Shown here: positions 17,872 through 27,340 of the stretch, piece by piece | How positions within the stretch are numbered: position 1 is the stretch's first letter | Layout: each line of letters opens with the position of its first letter | Made by a program: the position numbers and the translations under genes | Notes under the pieces: model-generated | Seen by the model: only the letters and a program-made list of their open reading frames with translations | Database searches by the model: none | Told to the model about the DNA's origin: nothing | NCBI RefSeq assembly: GCF_003605195.1 | Contig: NZ_QYOS01000021.1 | Coordinates: forward strand, 62,001 to 126,000 | From: Aurantiacibacter odishensis | GTDB taxonomy: Bacteria; Pseudomonadota; Alphaproteobacteria; Sphingomonadales; Sphingomonadaceae | Length of the DNA: 64,000 nt | Direction of reading: 5' to 3'

Positions 17872-20043
17872 ATGCCCGCAACCCGCGTCCGCCTCCTCGT
17901 CATGAACGCCGCTCTCGGCCCGCTCGACTATCGGGTGCCCGAAGGCATGGCGGTCGAACACGGCTGTGTCGTCGTCGCGCCGCTGGGGCCGCGTCAGGTG
18001 ACAGGCATAGTCTGGGAAGATGAACGCCTGCCGACCAATCCTGTGCCCGAGGAAAAATTGCGTCCGCTGCTGGGCGTGCTGGACGTGCCGCCGATCGGTG
18101 CGCCACTGCGGCGGCTGATCGAGTGGACCGCGGACTACTACGTCGCCCCGCTGGCGGCGGTGGCGCGCATGGTAATCGCCAGCGGCGGGGCTCTGCGCGG
18201 CCCTGCCACGATGACCGAATACCGGCTGACCGGCGGCACGCCCGAACGCATGACCCCGCAGCGCGCCGCGGCCATAGAGGCGCTGGACGGCGAGCAGGCG
18301 ACGATCCGCGAACTGGCGGGCATCGCGGGCGTATCTGAAGGCGTGCTGCGCGGCCTCGTGAACCAGGGTGTGCTGGAGCCTGTGGAAGTGGACGTCGACC
18401 GCCCCTACCCCCGTGCCGCCGCGGACCATCACCTTCCCGATCTTTCCGATGATCAGCGCGAAGTGGCCGATCGACTGGTGGAACTGGTGGAGGCGCGGGA
18501 ATTTGCCCCCGTCCTGCTCGACGGCGTGACCGGCTCCGGCAAGACCGAGACCTATTTCGAAGCCATCGGCGCGGCCATCGCGCAGGATCGGCAGGTGCTG
18601 GTGATGCTGCCCGAAATCGCGCTGACCGAGGCGTTCCTCTCGCGGTTCGAGGAGCGGTTCGGCGCCCCGCCCGTCGTCTGGCATTCCTCGCTCAAGAGCA
18701 CCGAACGCCGCCGCGCCTGGCGCTCCATCGCCAGCGGGGAGGCGCAGGTGGTGGTCGGCGCGCGCTCAGCCCTGTTCCTGCCTTACGCAAACCTCGGCCT
18801 GATCGTGGTGGACGAGGCGCACGAAATCAGTTTCAAGCAGGACGACGGCGTGCGCTACAACGCCCGCGACGTGGCCGTGATGCGCGCCCGGTTCGAGAAA
18901 TTTCCGGTCATCCTCGCCAGCGCCACGCCCGCGCTGGAAAGTCTGCACATGGCCGACACCGGCATCTACGAGAAGCTGGTGCTGCCGAGTCGTTTCGGCG
19001 GAGCGCAACTGCCCGAGATCCACCTCGTCGACCTTACCGAGGAAAAGCCCGGCTCCGGCCAGTGGATTGCCCCGCCGCTGCGCCGCGCGCTGTTCGACCG
19101 GCTGGAGAAAGGCGAGCAGTCGCTGCTGTTCCTCAACCGGCGTGGCTATGCTCCGCTGACCCTGTGCCGCCACTGCGGCTTTCGCTTCCAGTGTCCCAAT
19201 TGCAGCGCATGGCTGGTGGAACATCGGCTGAGCAAACGCTTGGCCTGCCACCATTGCGGCCACGAAACCGCGCCGCCCGAGAAATGCCCCGAATGCGGAG
19301 AACCCGACTGCCTCGTCGCCTGCGGCCCCGGCGTGGAACGCATCGCCGACGAGGTAGCCGAAATGCTGCCCGAGGCGCGAGTGGCGGTCGTCACCTCCGA
19401 CACCCTCAACTCGCCCGAAAAGGCTGCGGAATTTGTCGCCATGGCAGAGGCCAAGGCCATCGACGTGATCGTGGGCACGCAGCTTGTCACCAAGGGGTTC
19501 CACTTTCCGGAATTGACGCTGGTGGGCGTAATCGACGCCGACCTTGGGCTTGAGGGCGGAGACCTGCGCGCAGCCGAACGCACCTACCAGCAGGTGGCAC
19601 AGGTGGCGGGCCGCGCCGGACGCGGCGCGAAGCCGGGCGAAGTGCTGATCCAGACGCGCCATCCCGAAGCTGCCGTGATCGCAGCCCTCGAAGCAGGCGA
19701 CCGCGACGCCTTCTACGAGGCCGAGACCGAAGCGCGCCGCTATGCCCAGGCCCCGCCCTTCGGCAGGTGGGCCGCGATCATCATCTCCAGCGAGGACGAG
19801 AAGGAAGCGCGCGAGGCGGCGCAGCGGCTGGGCGATACCCGCCCGATCCTCGATGATGTGCAGGTGCTTGGCCCTGCGCCTGCCCCAATGGCCCTGTTGC
19901 GCGGTCGCTACCGTTTTCGCCTACTGCTGAACGCACGTCGCAGCGCGGAACTACAGCAGGTGATTCGCGTTTGGCTTTCAGGGATCGATCATCCCCCGGG
20001 AATCCGGATCGGGGTGGATATCGACCCTTACAGCTTTGTCTGA
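17872..20043 (+). CDS. priA: Primosomal protein N' (replication restart helicase PriA)
   Basis: A 723-residue PriA that reloads the replisome at collapsed forks. The N-terminal 3'-end-binding domain is followed by Walker A (GVTGSGKTE), the DEAH box (VVDEAHEISFKQDDG), and two zinc-binding Cys clusters (CRHCGFRFQCPNC and CHHCG...CPECG). The helicase C-domain ends with QVAGRAGRG. Length is normal for the family. Codons near its 3' end (19947-19971) also spell a perfect EcfG-type promoter consensus for the downstream LOV kinase. Confidence 0.95.
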   Translation: MPATRVRLLVMNAALGPLDYRVPEGMAVEHGCVVVAPLGPRQVTGIVWEDERLPTNPVPEEKLRPLLGVLDVPPIGAPLRRLIEWTADYYVAPLAAVARMVIASGGALRGPATMTEYRLTGGTPERMTPQRAAAIEALDGEQATIRELAGIAGVSEGVLRGLVNQGVLEPVEVDVDRPYPRAAADHHLPDLSDDQREVADRLVELVEAREFAPVLLDGVTGSGKTETYFEAIGAAIAQDRQVLVMLPEIALTEAFLSRFEERFGAPPVVWHSSLKSTERRRAWRSIASGEAQVVVGARSALFLPYANLGLIVVDEAHEISFKQDDGVRYNARDVAVMRARFEKFPVILASATPALESLHMADTGIYEKLVLPSRFGGAQLPEIHLVDLTEEKPGSGQWIAPPLRRALFDRLEKGEQSLLFLNRRGYAPLTLCRHCGFRFQCPNCSAWLVEHRLSKRLACHHCGHETAPPEKCPECGEPDCLVACGPGVERIADEVAEMLPEARVAVVTSDTLNSPEKAAEFVAMAEAKAIDVIVGTQLVTKGFHFPELTLVGVIDADLGLEGGDLRAAERTYQQVAQVAGRAGRGAKPGEVLIQTRHPEAAVIAALEAGDRDAFYEAETEARRYAQAPPFGRWAAIIISSEDEKEAREAAQRLGDTRPILDDVQVLGPAPAPMALLRGRYRFRLLLNARRSAELQQVIRVWLSGIDHPPGIRIGVDIDPYSFV
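19947..19971 (+). promoter_or_regulatory. EcfG-type promoter match (GGAAC-N16-CGTT)
   Basis: GGAAC at 19947-19951 and CGTT at 19968-19971 are separated by exactly 16 bases. This is the known consensus for the alphaproteobacterial general-stress sigma factor EcfG. It lies inside the 3' end of priA, 187 bp before the LOV kinase ATG, on the same strand. A match of nine fixed bases is expected about once in 130 kb per strand by chance, so location is part of the argument. Confidence 0.5.
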
Positions 20044-20158
20044 GCGCCCCTCGCAATCGAGGTCGGGATTGCCATATGTCATAGCTTGAAGTCGATTTGT
20101 TGCTTAACCGGGCAATGAACGATCGGGGTTGAAGAATTTGCAGGAAACCGAAAAGACG

Positions 20159-21247
20159 ATGAACAAGTCGCTCAGTGAACAGAAGCTTCACCCGGCAATC
20201 GACCCCAAGAATCCGCCTCCCTTCCCCGAGGGCATTTCGCGAGAGACGATGGAAGACCTGCCTTTTGCGCTGGTCATCGCGGACGCGCAGCTAGAAGACA
20301 TGCCGCTGATCTACGTCAACAGTGCGTTCGAGCGGATCACGGGATACGATCGCAGCGCGGTAATCGGGCGCAATTGCCGGTTCCTGCAGGGCGAGAATAC
20401 CAATCCCGAAGACGCGAAGGACATTCGCGAAGCGCTGGAAGACGGGCGCGAGATCACTGTCGACATTCTGAACTACCGTTCCACCGGCGAAGAGTTCATC
20501 AACCGGCTGCTGATCTCTCCGATGAGGCAGAACGGCACGATCACGCATTTCCTGGGCATCCAGTCCGAACAGCCCAAGGATCGCGCCATGGCGGAACGCG
20601 CGGCGAAGCTGGACGAGCAATTGCGCGAAGTGCAGCACAGAGTGAAGAACCACCTTGCCCTGCTGCTCTCGCTGATCCGCATGGAATCGAAGAAATCGAC
20701 CGATACCGGCAGTTCGCTGAAAGTGCTGGCCAACCGGGTCGAAGCCCTGAACATGCTCTACGACGAGTTCTCGCGTGCCGGCAGTTCGGGCGCGGACTCC
20801 ATCGCATTGGGCGCCTATGTCTCGCGCGTGTGCAGCGCGCTCAACATGCTCGACGGCAAGCGCGAAGTGCGCATGAACCTCGACATGGAGGAAACCCGCG
20901 CCTCGCTCGATTCCGCGTCGCAGGTGGGCCTGCTGGTCTCCGAGCTGCTCACCAATGCGTTGCAACACGCTTTCGAGGCTCAGCACGAAGGGGTGGTCAA
21001 CGTGCGGCTTTGGCGCGACGACACGGACAAGAACGTGTGCCTCGTCGTGAAAGACAACGGCAACGGCATTCCCGACGATGTCGACTGGCCCAACGACGGC
21101 AGCCTGGGCGCACGCATCGTACGTGAACTGGTGAAGCGGCTCGACGGAAAGCTGGACGTCGACACCGGCAAGGACGGCACCGAGGTGACGATCACCCTGC
21201 CGCTCGCCACGCTCACTGCCGACATCGAAGAAGAGGCCGGGGGCTAG
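20159..21247 (+). CDS. LOV-domain blue-light sensor histidine kinase (HWE/HisKA_2 type)
   Basis: A 362-residue soluble photoreceptor kinase. A LOV/PAS domain (about residues 25-140) contains GRNCRFLQG with the flavin-adduct Cys73. A HisKA_2/HWE dimerisation domain has the phospho-acceptor His160 (QHRVKNHLAL), and the HATPase domain has the N-box (SELLTNALQH, Asn266) and NGNGIP. Blue light should form a flavin-Cys adduct and change autophosphorylation, as in the Erythrobacter litoralis LOV kinases it resembles. There is no transmembrane segment. I chose the ATG at 20159; a TTG at 20129 is the alternative. A photolyase gene follows 15 bp later. No response regulator is adjacent. Confidence 0.92.
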   Translation: MNKSLSEQKLHPAIDPKNPPPFPEGISRETMEDLPFALVIADAQLEDMPLIYVNSAFERITGYDRSAVIGRNCRFLQGENTNPEDAKDIREALEDGREITVDILNYRSTGEEFINRLLISPMRQNGTITHFLGIQSEQPKDRAMAERAAKLDEQLREVQHRVKNHLALLLSLIRMESKKSTDTGSSLKVLANRVEALNMLYDEFSRAGSSGADSIALGAYVSRVCSALNMLDGKREVRMNLDMEETRASLDSASQVGLLVSELLTNALQHAFEAQHEGVVNVRLWRDDTDKNVCLVVKDNGNGIPDDVDWPNDGSLGARIVRELVKRLDGKLDVDTGKDGTEVTITLPLATLTADIEEEAGG

Positions 21248-21262
21248 CGCGCTCTTCGCATC

Positions 21263-22822
21263 ATGGCGCAGCCCGTACTCGTCCCGGTGCTGGGAGACCA
21301 GCTGACCCGCAACCTTGCCTCGATCCGCGGTCGCACCAAGGACGATACCGTCATCCTGATGATGGAGGTGTGGGACGAGGCGACCTACGTGCGCCACCAC
21401 AAGCAGAAGATCGCCCTGATCTTTTCCGCCATGCGACATTTCGCCGCCGAGCTGCGAGATGCGGGCTGGCAGGTCGATTACATCCGCCTGGATGACGAGG
21501 ACAATTCCGGCAGCTTCACCGGTGAAGTCGCCCGCGCCGTGGAGCGCCACGATCCGCGCGCGATCCGCGTGGTGGAAGCGGGCGAATGGCGCGTGCAGCA
21601 GGCCATCGAGGAATGGCCGGACAAGTTCGATTGCGAGGTGGAAATCCTGCCCGACGACCGCTTCATCGCCTCCATCGCCGAATTCCGCGAATGGGCGGAA
21701 GGCCGCGACACCTTGCGGATGGAGTTCTTCTACCGCGAGATGCGACGGAAAACCGGCCTCCTCATGGACGGCGACAAGCCCGAGGGCGGCGAGTGGAACC
21801 TCGACAAGCAGAACCGCGAATCGCCCGAAGACGAGATGGACCCGCCCGAGCGCGCCAAGTTCGAGCCGGACGAGATTACCTGCGAAGTAATCGCGCTGGT
21901 GGAGGAAAAGTTCGCCGACCATTTCGGTAGCCTCGACACCTTCCGCTGGCCCGTGACCCGTGACGAGGCAGAAGAAGCCGCCGACCGGTTCTTTGCCGAG
22001 CGGATCGAGAAGTTCGGCCCCTACCAGGACGCGATGGTGCACGGGCAGGACGACCTCTACCACTCGATGCTGTCGACCAGCATCAACCTCGGCCTGCTCG
22101 ACCCGCTGGAGCTGTGCCAGCGCGCGGAGAAAGCTTACCGCGACGGCAAGGCGCCATTGAACAGCGTTGAAGGATTCATCCGCCAGCTGATCGGCTGGCG
22201 CGAATACGTGCGCGGCTTCTACTGGTATTTCATGCCGGGGCTGGAAAGCGACAACAAGCTGAACGCCCAGCGCGGCCTGCCCGAATTCTACTGGACGGGC
22301 GAAACCGACATGCGCTGCATGGCCGATTGCATCCGCTCCACGCGCGACAATGCCCATGCCCACCATATCCAGCGGCTGATGGTGCTGGGCAACTTTGCCC
22401 TGCTGGCGGGCATCAACCCGCGCGAGGTGCAGGACTGGTATCTGGTGGTTTACGCCGACGCCTATGAATGGGTGGAACTGCCCAACGTGGCGGCGATGAT
22501 CCTCTACGCCGATGGCGGCAAGCTGGCGTCCAAGCCCTATGCGGCGAGCGGCAATTACATCAACAAGATGTCCGATTACTGCCGCGAATGCCGATATTCG
22601 GTGAGCAAGAAGACCGGCGAGGACGCCTGCCCCTTCAACCCGCTCTACTGGCATTTCATGGACCGTCACCGCGAACGGCTGGAACAGAACCACCGCATCG
22701 GGCGCATCTATTCCACGTGGGACCGGATGGATGAGGCGAAGCGGCAGGACTACCTCGACAGCGCGGAGGCCTTCCTCGATACGCTGAAGCCGGCAGGTAA
22801 AGGCTGGGCGCGCGAGGAATAG
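21263..22822 (+). CDS. phrB: Iron-sulfur bacterial cryptochrome / (6-4) photolyase
   Basis: A 519-residue member of the FeS-BCP (deoxyribodipyrimidine photolyase-related) family, which repairs (6-4) photoproducts using FAD and light. The N-terminal Rossmann-like domain (VLVPVLGDQLTRNL) is typical. Four cysteines, Cys352, Cys440, Cys443 and Cys456, sit in the pattern that holds the 4Fe-4S cluster in Agrobacterium PhrB. The C-terminal FAD domain (GWREYVRGFYW, NAHAHHIQRLMVLGNFALLAG) is intact. It starts 15 bp after the LOV kinase and is almost certainly in its operon. Cryptochrome-like signalling is an alternative or added role. Confidence 0.93.
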   Translation: MAQPVLVPVLGDQLTRNLASIRGRTKDDTVILMMEVWDEATYVRHHKQKIALIFSAMRHFAAELRDAGWQVDYIRLDDEDNSGSFTGEVARAVERHDPRAIRVVEAGEWRVQQAIEEWPDKFDCEVEILPDDRFIASIAEFREWAEGRDTLRMEFFYREMRRKTGLLMDGDKPEGGEWNLDKQNRESPEDEMDPPERAKFEPDEITCEVIALVEEKFADHFGSLDTFRWPVTRDEAEEAADRFFAERIEKFGPYQDAMVHGQDDLYHSMLSTSINLGLLDPLELCQRAEKAYRDGKAPLNSVEGFIRQLIGWREYVRGFYWYFMPGLESDNKLNAQRGLPEFYWTGETDMRCMADCIRSTRDNAHAHHIQRLMVLGNFALLAGINPREVQDWYLVVYADAYEWVELPNVAAMILYADGGKLASKPYAASGNYINKMSDYCRECRYSVSKKTGEDACPFNPLYWHFMDRHRERLEQNHRIGRIYSTWDRMDEAKRQDYLDSAEAFLDTLKPAGKGWAREE

Positions 22823-22912
22823 CCGGAAAAGGCGAAAGTTCAGGTTTCAATCAAAATCGGTCTCTCTAAGGTAGCAACTTCATCGAATCGCTGACTTTTA
22901 GGGACTATTGTC

Positions 22913-24508
22913 ATGCGGCTGCTGCTTACCGCCTTTGCTTTCCTGTTCGTGTCCAGCCCGGCCGCTGCCGAGTGGTGGCGGGCGGAAACGAACAACTTCG
23001 TCATCATCTCGGATGACAGCGAGGACGAGGTGCGGCTGTTTGCGTCCGAACTGGAACGGTTCGACATGGCTCTTCGCTACCTGCAGAACATGCCGATCGG
23101 AGAGCCCCAGCCCACCGATGCCACCAAGCTGACCGTCTATCGCTTCGGCGATGTCGGCGACATCGGCCGCATGGCGGGCGCCTCGGGCGTCGCTGGCTTC
23201 TATATCCCGCGCGCAGGCGATTCGGTGGCTTTCAGCCCGGCGCGCGAGGAACGTCGCCGCTCGATGACGGTGGTGAACGTGGATCGCAGCCGTAACCGTG
23301 CCGCGCGGCTGGATGCCGTGAGCGTGTTGCAACACGAATACGTACACTATTTCATGATGCAGCATTTCCCCGCCGCCTATCCCGCCTGGTACGTGGAAGG
23401 ATACGCGGAGCTGCTGGCCACCATCCGTTTCAACGATGATGGATCGTTCCACGTCGGCGATCCGCCGCAATACCGTGCACAGCAGATCTTCCAGCTGCGC
23501 CAGTTCCCGATCGAGGACATGCTGGACCAGGAGCACGAGCTTTCGGGCTACGAGGGTTACCAGTTCTACGGCACCGGCTGGCTGCTGACGCACTACCTCA
23601 ACTTCGATCCAACGCGCCTCGCGCAGCTGAACGAGTATCTTGTCGCCATCGGCCAGGGCGAAGACAGCCTGACTGCCGCGCGCCGCATCTTCGGCGATCT
23701 CGACCAGATCGACCGCGAACTGCGAGAATACCGCGAAGGAAACTTCCCCGGCTACGACGTGACCACGCCCGGCTATGTCGAACCCCAGCCGCAGATGCGC
23801 CGCCTGACGGAGATCGAGGAAGAGCTGATCCGCGAGGAGATGGAACTGCGCCGCGGCGTCGGCAAGGACGACGCCGCCAAGATCGCGCGCGATATCATCC
23901 GCAAGGCAGGCGGTGGCTCCATGCCCGGTCAGTCCCACGCGCTGGGTCTGCTGGCCCGCGCCTATTACTATGCCGAGGACTACGATAACGCCCTGGCCGT
24001 GGGCGAGAGGCTGATGGAGGTGGACGACACGAACATCCTCGGTCCGCTGGTCGCCAGCTGGGTCGCTGCCGAACGCTCCGAAGACGATCCCGCGTGGCAG
24101 GAGCGCGCCGTTCAGTATGCCGCCGATGCGCTGATGATCGACGAGCACGATCCGCGCACCCGCATTGCCTATTACTACAGCTTCCTCGCCGCCGACATGG
24201 AAGTGCCCGAAAATGCGGTGATCGCGCTGGAACAGGCGTTCGACACCGCCGGCAGTGACCCGACCTATCGCGTGTTTCTGGCGCGGCAGCTGCTCTTCGA
24301 AGATCGCCTGGGAGACGCGAAAGCCGTGCTCCAGCCCATCGCCTTTCGAGGTCACAACCAGGGATCGAGCGACGACGATGAGGAGCGCGACCCCACCAAG
24401 CGTCCGCCGAATCTCGACGAGATCATGGCCGAGATCAACAAAGGCGACCGCGATGCTGCGCTGGCGATGATGGACGAACTTATCGACTGGGAAGAGGACG
24501 ACGCTTGA
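22913..24508 (+). CDS. Secreted HExxH protein with C-terminal TPR-like helices
   Basis: A 531-residue exported protein with a cleavable signal peptide (LLLTAFAFLFVSSPAAAE). Residues 141-145 form HEYVH, followed by VEGYAELLA whose Glu could be a third zinc ligand, as in gluzincin metallopeptidases. The first 100 residues (ETNNFVIISDDSEDEVRLFA) resemble the DUF1570-like front of such proteins. The last 200 residues are helical and TPR-like (GLLARAYYYAEDYDNALAVGERL). It is probably periplasmic. Peptidase activity is inferred only. It converges on ada with a 9-bp gap. Confidence 0.7.
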   Translation: MRLLLTAFAFLFVSSPAAAEWWRAETNNFVIISDDSEDEVRLFASELERFDMALRYLQNMPIGEPQPTDATKLTVYRFGDVGDIGRMAGASGVAGFYIPRAGDSVAFSPAREERRRSMTVVNVDRSRNRAARLDAVSVLQHEYVHYFMMQHFPAAYPAWYVEGYAELLATIRFNDDGSFHVGDPPQYRAQQIFQLRQFPIEDMLDQEHELSGYEGYQFYGTGWLLTHYLNFDPTRLAQLNEYLVAIGQGEDSLTAARRIFGDLDQIDRELREYREGNFPGYDVTTPGYVEPQPQMRRLTEIEEELIREEMELRRGVGKDDAAKIARDIIRKAGGGSMPGQSHALGLLARAYYYAEDYDNALAVGERLMEVDDTNILGPLVASWVAAERSEDDPAWQERAVQYAADALMIDEHDPRTRIAYYYSFLAADMEVPENAVIALEQAFDTAGSDPTYRVFLARQLLFEDRLGDAKAVLQPIAFRGHNQGSSDDDEERDPTKRPPNLDEIMAEINKGDRDAALAMMDELIDWEEDDA

Positions 24509-24517
24509 GGCGACCGG

Positions 24518-25552
24518 CTACTTCTTCTCGCGCTCGCGCCGCAGAAGTTCGGCCTTGATCTTGGTGCCATAGGCATAGCCGCCCAGCCTGCCGTCCGCCG
24601 CGATCACCCGGTGACACGGGATCAGCACGGCGATGTTGTTCGCCCCGTTGGCCCCGCCCACCGCGCGGCTGGCCTTGGGTGAGCCCAGCGCAGCCGCGAG
24701 TTCACCGTAGCTGCGCGTCTCTCCCGGCGGGATGCGGCGCAGTTCGTCCCATACGCGCTGCTGGAATGCCGTGCCCTGCACGTCCAGCGGAATGTCCTGT
24801 CCCGTGCCGGGTTTCTCGACCGCCGCCGTTACTTCCTCGAAAAGGGCAGTGAACGAGGCGTGCCCCTCCATCAGCTCGGCGTTGGGGAAGCGCGCCCGCA
24901 GGTCGTCCTCGCCTTCGTTGAACGACAGGCGGCACACCCCCTTCTCGGTCGCGGCCACCAGCATCGGCCCCAGCGTCGTCTCGATCAAGGCAAAATGGAC
25001 CTTTTGTCCTCTGCCACCATCCCGGCGTTCGCTCGCTGCCATGCCCTGCCCTTTCATGTCCTCGTAAAACCGCGAGGGTCCTGAATATCCTGCTGCATAT
25101 ATCGCGTCCGTCACCCGCTCCCCGCCGACCAGCGCCTCTCCCGCCCGCTCCCGCCGTAATGCGCGCGCGTAGGAGGCGGGAGACAGGCCGACGGCGCGGG
25201 TAAACACCCGTTGCAGGTGCGTGGGCGAATAGCCGGTGATCGCCCCCAGTTTCTCCAGCGACACCGGCTTTGTCGCATCGCGGAGCAATTCCAGCACCCG
25301 TAACACGGCTGCTTCCTCGCGCGATTGCTGGTCCGGCGCGCACCGCTTGCACGGGCGCAGACCCGCCGCCTCGGCATCGAGCGGGGTCGCATAGAAACGC
25401 ACGTTCTGCCGCTTTGGCGCACGGGCCGGACACGAGGGACGGCAATAGATGCCGGTCGAATGCACGCCCGTAACGAAGGCGCCGTCGAAGCGGCGATCCT
25501 TCGCCAGAGCAATGCGCCAGCGGTCTTCATCGGAAAGGTCGTGGTCGGTCAT
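24518..25552 (-). CDS. ada: Bifunctional DNA-repair methyltransferase/transcriptional regulator Ada
   Basis: A 344-residue protein with all Ada parts. The N-terminal zinc domain carries the methylphosphotriester acceptor Cys region (GIYCRPSCPAR, then CKRCAPDQQ). An AraC-type helix-turn-helix follows (ITGYSPTHLQRVFTRAVGLSP). The C-terminal O6-methylguanine methyltransferase has PCHR (LIPCHRVIAADG). It repairs alkylated DNA and, once methylated, activates the adaptive response. It is divergent from a protease gene, with 82 bp between starts. Confidence 0.93.
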   Translation of the reverse strand: MTDHDLSDEDRWRIALAKDRRFDGAFVTGVHSTGIYCRPSCPARAPKRQNVRFYATPLDAEAAGLRPCKRCAPDQQSREEAAVLRVLELLRDATKPVSLEKLGAITGYSPTHLQRVFTRAVGLSPASYARALRRERAGEALVGGERVTDAIYAAGYSGPSRFYEDMKGQGMAASERRDGGRGQKVHFALIETTLGPMLVAATEKGVCRLSFNEGEDDLRARFPNAELMEGHASFTALFEEVTAAVEKPGTGQDIPLDVQGTAFQQRVWDELRRIPPGETRSYGELAAALGSPKASRAVGGANGANNIAVLIPCHRVIAADGRLGGYAYGTKIKAELLRREREKK

Positions 25553-25634
25553 GCCATCTATATGTCAGCTCGCCGCAGGCTGCGCGTCCCGAAGCTTGCG
25601 GTCAATGCACACTACTATAGAAGCGCGGGCCTAT

Positions 25635-27209
25635 ATGCATCGCATCCTTGCCCTTTTCGCCCTGCTGTTCGCAGCCTTCACGCTCACCTCCGCGCCAGCT
25701 TCCGCCGATCCGGCGGATATCGACGCGGCCGCGCGCGGCGTGGTGCGCGTGATCGTGATCGGTCATGACGGGGAGGAAATCTTCCCGGTCTCGCACGGCA
25801 CCGGCTTTGCCGTCGGCGGCGCGCGCGTCGTTACCAATGCTCACGTCGTGCAGGAAGCGATGGACGACGACCGGCTGGATATCGGCGTGGTGCCCGCAGA
25901 GGGCGAACAGGCCGTCTATGCCCGCATCGTGTCGGTCAGCCCGCGCAACGATCTTGCCCTGCTGGAACTGACGGAGCCGCTGGGCCTGCCCCCGCTTACC
26001 ATTGCGGGCAACCCGCCGCAGTCGGGTGCGGTGACGGCTGTCGGCTATCCCCTCAACGTGGACCGGGCGCAGGGCCTTGGCCAATCGGACATCTTCCGGG
26101 CTCAACCGCCCGTTACCGCCACCGGCTTCCTCTCCGGCCGTCGCCCCAGCCGCGAGTTCGATACCATCCTGCACACAGCGCCCATCGCGCGCGGCAATTC
26201 GGGTGGCCCGCTGCTGGACGATTGCGGCCGCGTCATCGGCGTCAACAGCTTCGGCACCGAGAGCGCAGGTTCCGATGCGGAATTCTTCTTCGCCATCAGC
26301 ACGCGAGAGCTGCTGCCCTTCCTGCGCGCCAACGACGTGCAGCCGCGCATCAACTCGCTCACCTGCCGCAGCCTGGCTGACCTGGAGGAAGAAGAGATCG
26401 CCCGCGCGGAGGCACAGGCCCGCGCCGAGGCCGACCGCGCCGAGCGCGAGGCCGAGGCGCTCGCCCAGCAGACGGCGGAAGCGCGCCGCACCATTACCTT
26501 CGAGGTCATGGATTCGCGCACCAACGGCATGGCGCTGTCGCTGCTTCTTCTCATGATCGCACTTACCGCCGGCGGCGTGGCGGCGTTCGGCCACATGCAG
26601 CGCGACATGCGCCTGCGCGCCATCGGCGGCGCGGCCGCACTGGTGGCGATCCTGGGCGCGCTCGTCGCGTGGGTTTCGCGCCCTGCCTTTGCCGAGATCG
26701 ACGAGCGGGTGCAGGAAACCCTGCGCGAAGGCGCGGTGGACGAAGGCCCCAGCGGCACCATCACCGCGCCGGAGCCGACAGCCTCGGGCGCGGCCAATCT
26801 CACCTGTGTGCTGGAAACCGATCGCAGCCGCGTGGTGGGCGACCCTGCGGAAGACATCGACATAGAATGGTCCGGCGATGGCTGCATCAACGGGCGCACC
26901 CAGTATGGACTTACCAGCGGACGCTGGACCCGCGTATTCGTGCCCGCCAACGAAGCCGCCGTGTCGGTCAACCGGTTCGACCCCGAAGCGGGCGAGCTGG
27001 TTATGGAACGCTACCTGCTGGACCTTGCCGCCATGCGTGAAGCGCGTGCCGCCCGCGGCGAGTTCGTCGCGCCCGAGTGCGGCGCCGACGAGGCCGCCGC
27101 GCTCGACCTCGCCAGCAACCAGGGCGCGATCATCAATGCCCTGCCCCAGCGACCCAACGAACGTCTCGTCTATCGCTGCGGCCCGGCGATGGGTGCGGCG
27201 GAGGAATAG
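25635..27209 (+). CDS. Trypsin-like serine protease with transmembrane and C-terminal domain
   Basis: A 524-residue exported protein. The signal peptide (ILALFALLFAAFTLTSAPASA) is followed by a chymotrypsin-fold protease with the catalytic triad His70 (TNAHVV), Asp106 (RNDLALLEL) and Ser189 (RGNSGGPL), resembling the DegP/HtrA catalytic domain but without a PDZ. Next comes an Ala/Glu-rich coiled coil (about 255-290), a hydrophobic membrane segment (about 305-325), a second hydrophobic stretch, and an unrecognised C-terminal domain with several Cys. The start is placed at the ATG at 25635 because it opens the signal peptide. The substrate is unknown. Confidence 0.78.
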   Translation: MHRILALFALLFAAFTLTSAPASADPADIDAAARGVVRVIVIGHDGEEIFPVSHGTGFAVGGARVVTNAHVVQEAMDDDRLDIGVVPAEGEQAVYARIVSVSPRNDLALLELTEPLGLPPLTIAGNPPQSGAVTAVGYPLNVDRAQGLGQSDIFRAQPPVTATGFLSGRRPSREFDTILHTAPIARGNSGGPLLDDCGRVIGVNSFGTESAGSDAEFFFAISTRELLPFLRANDVQPRINSLTCRSLADLEEEEIARAEAQARAEADRAEREAEALAQQTAEARRTITFEVMDSRTNGMALSLLLLMIALTAGGVAAFGHMQRDMRLRAIGGAAALVAILGALVAWVSRPAFAEIDERVQETLREGAVDEGPSGTITAPEPTASGAANLTCVLETDRSRVVGDPAEDIDIEWSGDGCINGRTQYGLTSGRWTRVFVPANEAAVSVNRFDPEAGELVMERYLLDLAAMREARAARGEFVAPECGADEAAALDLASNQGAIINALPQRPNERLVYRCGPAMGAAEE

Positions 27210-27340
27210 TTCCTCGCCACCGGGTTGCATGAATCAAACCTCGGTGCTAGGCGCGCGCCAGCCTTAAGGGACGGTTTTGCTGCGCCCGCTAACAAGGCAT
27301 CCAGTTTTTCCGTTACTCGGACCTTGAAGGACACTCGCGC

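Noticed and set aside
20291-22693. 800-codon open frame antisense to the LOV kinase and photolyase genes
   Set aside because: It spans two well-supported genes in the opposite frame, has no family motif, and such long shadows are usual in DNA of this GC content.
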